Shown here piece after piece: positions 1 through 64,000 of a stretch of DNA of 64,000 nt. The DNA is from Bagarius yarrelli (Eukaryota; Chordata; Actinopteri; Siluriformes; Sisoridae), in assembly GCA_005784505.1 (NCBI GenBank), contig VCAZ01000030.1, positions 3,386,736 to 3,450,735 on the forward strand, read 5' to 3'. A program made the position numbers and the translations under genes. Under the pieces are notes generated by a model. The model did no database searches and was not told the origin of the DNA. It saw nothing but the letters and a program-made list of their open reading frames with translations. Numbering within the stretch: position 1 is the first letter of the stretch; the number at the start of each line of letters is the position of its first letter.

Positions 1-667
1 GTTTGTTGGTTGGGTTAAACACCATTATATAAAATAAGGGTTATAACAAAAGTCTAGTAAATAGTAATATTCAGTAAAAACACATACAAACGAGAGAGCG
101 AGAATAGAAAGCAGCATATAAGCAATGTGATTATTTGCTTATCAGCCAGAAAAACCTTTCCACAGGCTTAGCATGTTAAAGAAACTTTATTATTTAACTC
201 CTACAGTCTAAGAATTGAAAAATGTTAGAAGCATGACATCCATAGAGCAGGAAAATAAACAGAGGGGATGGTTACAGTATAAGGAAGCTGTGAATCATTT
301 TCCAGTTAGGTTTTGTGTATTTTTTTTACATAATGTATGACTTCATGCTACTGTCCTCGCTCTGTCTTTCTAAGATAAACCACAGGTTCTGCTGGGTTTT
401 GTTTTTAAATTTATGTATAAATGCAAATAAATGTGTGATATTTTAAATACAACCGAAGAAGCCAGACAAAAAGAGTCTTTACTGAACTGTGATTGTTTTA
501 ATCTTTTATTTAATATTGGTTGGCATTGAATTTAAACTTTATTAGTATTGGAAGATCATTTGTGATTCATTAGTGGTTTAACATTACATATTCTGTACAG
601 TGGGCCTGACTCAATCCGCAAGAAAAATCAATAGTCTTCACCTATGAACAGAATGGATTTATAGGAT

Positions 668-683
668 CACACACACACACACA
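668..683. repeat. (CA)n microsatellite
   Basis: Uninterrupted CA dinucleotides, about 8 units, in the exoc6b 3' flank. Confidence 0.9.
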
Positions 684-743
684 AACTCCTATGGCTTAGT
701 AACTAACCCAAGTTCAGGTACAGAGACGTCAAAATCAATTTTT

Positions 744-767
744 TATATATATATATATATATATATT
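744..767. repeat. (AT)n microsatellite
   Basis: Uninterrupted AT dinucleotides, about 12 units, in the exoc6b 3' flank. Confidence 0.9.
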
Positions 768-1701
768 ATACGCACAACCACCAAACACTATTAACCTCCA
801 AACCAGCCCCACACGCTCTTTCTCTCTTTCAACTAACTGAATTTGGAAGACTGATTCCCTTTTGTTTTTTTTCTTTCACTCCTAGCCAGAGTTTATTCAC
901 ACACATGCACGCAGGTAAAGATTTCACTCACACACACACACACATAAAAATGATCTACAGCCAGTAAAACCAAAACCATAATCTTTTGAGTAAACAATAA
1001 AAAATGTCTTACTGTCCTAACAGCAGCTGAGAGAGAGATCCTGCTGCAGGTTAAGGCTGGAAGGAGGCATTACTGCTTTTCTCTTTAAATTCATGGGAAT
1101 CCTCTGATCATTAGCGTTCTCAGAAATAAGAACAGTGAATCTGTTGCAGCCAAGTTAGCAATCCTAACTGTGCAGAGTGGCTACTCAGTGCAAGGCTACA
1201 ACGTACAGGATGTTTTGACTTATTTTCATTGTAGATGTTTTACAATATACAAAGACTTCCAGAAATAATTGTGTTTTTTGAATTGCTGGAATCTACAGAC
1301 AGATTTGAAATTTCCCAGGAATTTTTTTCTGAGCACTGTAGTTTTCCCACAGCTTAACGTCCCAATGAATATCAGCCAAAGTCTCATAGAGACAGACATA
1401 AAAAAAAAAACCTCTGAGATAAAATGTAGGCAAGAGCGCAGATTTAACGTTTTACTGATATTGAGGTTAGTGAGATGCTAACAGGACGATATTAAATAGC
1501 TGAGATAAAGAACTGCCAATTCCGGCATAGCTAGAACCTTTAGGATAGAAATTTTGGATATGAATGTTGTAGGACCTTCAGCAGCCACTGTTTTTACATT
1601 CGTTTAGCAAGACTATTCTTTCTGCTCTCTGACATAGAAAAAACCTGCACCAGTGAAGCGTAGGTGCCGTTACTGCCGCTGATCTGCAGCCACTGACAGT
1701 C

Positions 1702-61150
<59,449 letters not shown>

Positions 61151-64000
61151 CTGTTGGGGGATTCAAAAATTCAGCATTTAAAACAGTTTACAGTCCATAG
61201 GCATCAGTATTTAACAATAGTCCGGCTTAGTTATAGCACCTCCACTTGTTACCCACTAGATGGCGGCAGGGTTACATAGTGAACACAGGGAGAAATCAAG
61301 TTTTTACCAGCTTTGCACAATACTGGCTGGATTTTACAGATGAAGCTCCTGAGCTTTTGGAGGGATGTCCTTGTACAGCACTGTTCAAGGTCTGTCATTT
61401 CACACCCTACAATACATACCTTTTTCCTTATGTATTTTTCTTTTTATACCAAGGCAGTATTTTTATTAAAACAGTTTTTTTAAAAACATTCTCAAAGTAA
61501 ATGTGAGGAACAAATTTCGCTCCAACAATAGTGGTGAAGAAAATAGTTAAAGCGCCGAGTTGCTGATCTGGAGACCAGAAAGAAATGGGTTCAAACCCCA
61601 ACACCGCCAGCTGTTGATCTGAAGACCAGAAACAACTGGGTTCAAGCCAACCACTGTTGGGTCCTTGAGCAAGACCCTTAACCCTTCCTGCTGCAGGGGC
61701 GCTGTATCATAACTGACCCTGCGCTCCGACCCCAATTTACTAAGATGGGATATGCGGAAAGAGAATTTCACTGTGCTGTAAAAAAAGTATATGTGACAAA
61801 ATAAAGGCAATTACATTTATATGATCACGGTTCTTTATTTGTGCCACAATATGTGCAAACATACAGAGGAACTGAAATACCGTTTCTCTTTTCTCTTAAC
61901 AAGTCAATGCAGTCAGTGCGATATAAAAAAGACAAACTTTTTGTCTGAAGGCAGCGGCAGTGTACTTGTAATAAATAGCTATAAATAGCCAGAGTGAGAA
62001 ATATATTTAAAACTTGTGAATGAATATACATGAACATCTGTGTGAGTGTAAACAGTGAATTCTGTTGGATGTTGTACGAGCTTGTTCATAAAGCTTGTTC
62101 AATTTAAAAGGTGTATATTTAACCTTTCATTTCTATAATGCATTAAAGTCCACCTTTTTCCACTCAAAGCCCGGTTTCAGTTCCTGCAATTTCTGCCCCA
62201 TGCTGTAGCATCAAAAACACTCAGGATGAGGAAGCAGCGCTGAACAAATCTCAAAACCAGGAAAAGAAAGTTTGGGAACCTTCAAGAGGTTTTTTTTAAA
62301 GATCTCTGTGTGATAATTCCAGTGTATTAGACCGGTTTAACACTGGTCTAATAAAGCAAATGCAAATCCTATTTGGAGAAAAAAAACAAAAAAAAACAAG
62401 CCGCAACCCTTCACCTGAGCACCCCCTTCCTGCTAATAAGGAAATGTTGCTCTTAAAGCAGAACCTAACCTCGGATTTCCTCTATAGGCGTACCCGCAGC
62501 TCAGTGAATACAGCATTGGCGCAAACGCCATGTTTACTACAGTCCAAAACAGTGGCGGTACTGTACTCAGGAGGTAAAGATAATGTGGTAAATAGCTCAG
62601 TTAGGCAGGAAGGAAGCAGGTCGCCACACAGCCCTTCAGGTTCCTTTACACACAACTACAAATAACTTGTAGGAGAGACTGAATTCTTCGTGTTCATCTA
62701 CTCTGGAGGATGTACGTTATAATATACTGTATAGAGTTGACCATCAAATGTTCATTCTGGCCTCAAGCGCAACATTGGTACATTTGTTTCCAAAAGTAAA
62801 TATGAAAGAAAAGAATTAAAATGTTAAACCCAAAACGTCCATCCAACACAGCTGTGTCAATCGTGTAACCAGCACAGTCGTTTCTCAGGGTTTCAGGCAA
62901 AACTTTACCAAAATGTATCAAATCCATTTAATATCGCATCTACCTTTCACTCTAAATTTATTGGCACCCTTCATCATTAAACGCAGGAACATATTTTAAT
63001 TAGGGGTGCTTAGGGGAGAAGTTTGATGTTGCAGGGTAGTGAGGCAGTAGAGGTTTTTCTAGCTGTCAGCAGGTGGTGCTGCAGCACCCTCACCACCCCT
63101 AGTTGCTGCAAATGAATCTACACAGAAATATAACATTTCTTTTACAGAAACTATTTCCCCACTTGATTTTTATCTTTGGCAGCATTTAAAGGCCATGGAA
63201 TATCAGGAAAAGACACAAAACATAAATCATCTCAAGGAGCGCATTACCAACGCCATTACAAGCATAACTCCAGCTGTGCTTATACATGTTCTTCAGCAGT
63301 AGAGGACACACATCCAAACGTGTTTTTGTAGCAACGGTAGTCATGTAGAGCATATTTGAAAATGTTCATATTTCAGACTTCAGAATTTTTTTTGTGTTGA
63401 AAAAACGGTTAATTTGCTTAATTTATGAGACAATAATATTCTCTCTGTTGTGATAATCATTCTTAAAAGTCTATTTCAATAATTAGAGGATTCTTTTGAT
63501 TAAGTGAAAGTAAAACGCTGATACAAATGCGTTACTGAATATCTTCTATTGCTTATCAACATCATTGCTCTTGTCAGTATGTGCCTGTAAAACACCCTTA
63601 TCAAACAAACCCTGCTCTATAAACTGATCCCGTGCCAATTACTACCTATTAAACTCCTCTCACTCTGCAGCTTTCTGTTTTCCCACTAAACCATTGGTCC
63701 AACAGTGCGATCGGAATTCAGGAGAGCACATTATGTCATATATTAAGTGCTTACACACGGCAGGACTTGATGTATCTGTTTTGAAGCAATAAGGGGATCA
63801 GAATTACAGTTAAGTGCTGCTCCACATCATTTCTGCTGAGTAAGAGGAGTGAACAGACACACAGCAGTCCAAACTGACTTATATCTGAACAGAGAAGTAG
63901 CACAGGCATTTACAAATCTGACGAGCAGAGGGAAAGATCCTTAAAGCTGTACAGAACCTCTTTTATACCTGAAATAGTAGCTTAAGACGTTTACCAAAGA
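61151..64000 (-). other. First exoc6b intron, partial
   Basis: Runs off the window. Contains a family-B SINE with a duplicated head (61545-61818). No exon matching the Sec15 N-terminus (acidic peptide ending TLR) and no CpG island was found up to 64000. The rest is featureless AT-rich sequence. Confidence 0.75.
61545..61818 (+). repeat. SINE-like repeat, family B, copy 2 with duplicated tRNA-like head
   Basis: The head unit CTGATCTGGAGACCAGAAAG ... GGGTTCAAACCCCAAC is followed by a second version, TTGATCTGAAGACCAGAAAC ... GGGTTCAAGCCAAC, about 50 bp later. The body is then shared with copy 1 (6318-6530). GGGTTCAAACCCC is a good pol III B-box-like match. Confidence 0.8.

Larger units (their letters stand above)
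1..1701 (-). other. exoc6b 3' UTR and downstream flank
   Basis: Sequence 3' of the stop codon. On the gene strand AATAAA hexamers lie at 892-897, 538-543, 505-510 and 186-191; which is used cannot be told from sequence alone. The stretch also holds a (CA)n tract (668-683), an (AT)n tract (744-767) and another CA run near 930-945. No coding exon of a neighbouring gene is recognisable. Confidence 0.6.

Overview
The window looks like vertebrate, most probably teleost, nuclear DNA. It is AT-rich and gene-sparse, with small exons bounded by GT-AG introns. It carries many microsatellites, two decayed Tc1/mariner copies, an RTE-type LINE tail and several fish-style tRNA-derived SINE copies. I cannot name the species; the repeat types would suit an otophysan fish, but that is only an impression.

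One protein-coding gene fills almost the whole window, on the minus strand. It is exoc6b (Sec15-like B), a subunit of the exocyst vesicle-tethering complex. I placed 22 coding segments by finding exocyst-like peptides and then requiring splice signals and matching codon phase at both ends. They run from the second coding exon (60985-61150) to the stop codon (1702-1704). The first coding exon and the main promoter lie beyond position 64000. All 21 introns joining these segments have GT donors and AG acceptors. Twenty constitutive-looking exons join in one frame. The two special ones are a 30-nt in-frame microexon (27561-27590) and a short acidic exon (47217-47261) inside a CpG-rich patch.

Layout by coordinate: 1-1701 is the 3' UTR and downstream flank. 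1702-3667 holds the last two exons. 3668-18358 is the largest intron, with a three-copy repeat, a long AT tract and a Tc1 relic. 18359-20513 holds two exons. 20514-29437 is intronic, with an inverted-repeat element, SINEs and the microexon. 29438-38660 is exon-dense (11 exons). 38661-47216 has one exon, a 155-bp (CT)n tract inside about 0.9 kb of CT-rich DNA, and a SINE. 47262-56655 is a 9.4-kb intron with a second Tc1 relic. 56656-61150 holds the five most 5' exons seen here. 61151-64000 is the first intron.

I see no second host gene, no rRNA or functional tRNA gene and no CRISPR array. Nearly all long open frames outside the exons are low-complexity sequence or decayed transposons. The points most worth checking are the 10-residue microexon, the CpG-rich acidic exon with its good ATG context and a 14-bp palindrome just upstream (possible internal promoter), the apparent lack of the linker exon expected between exon 56656-56860 and the acidic exon, and the long inverted-repeat element in intron 20514-27560.
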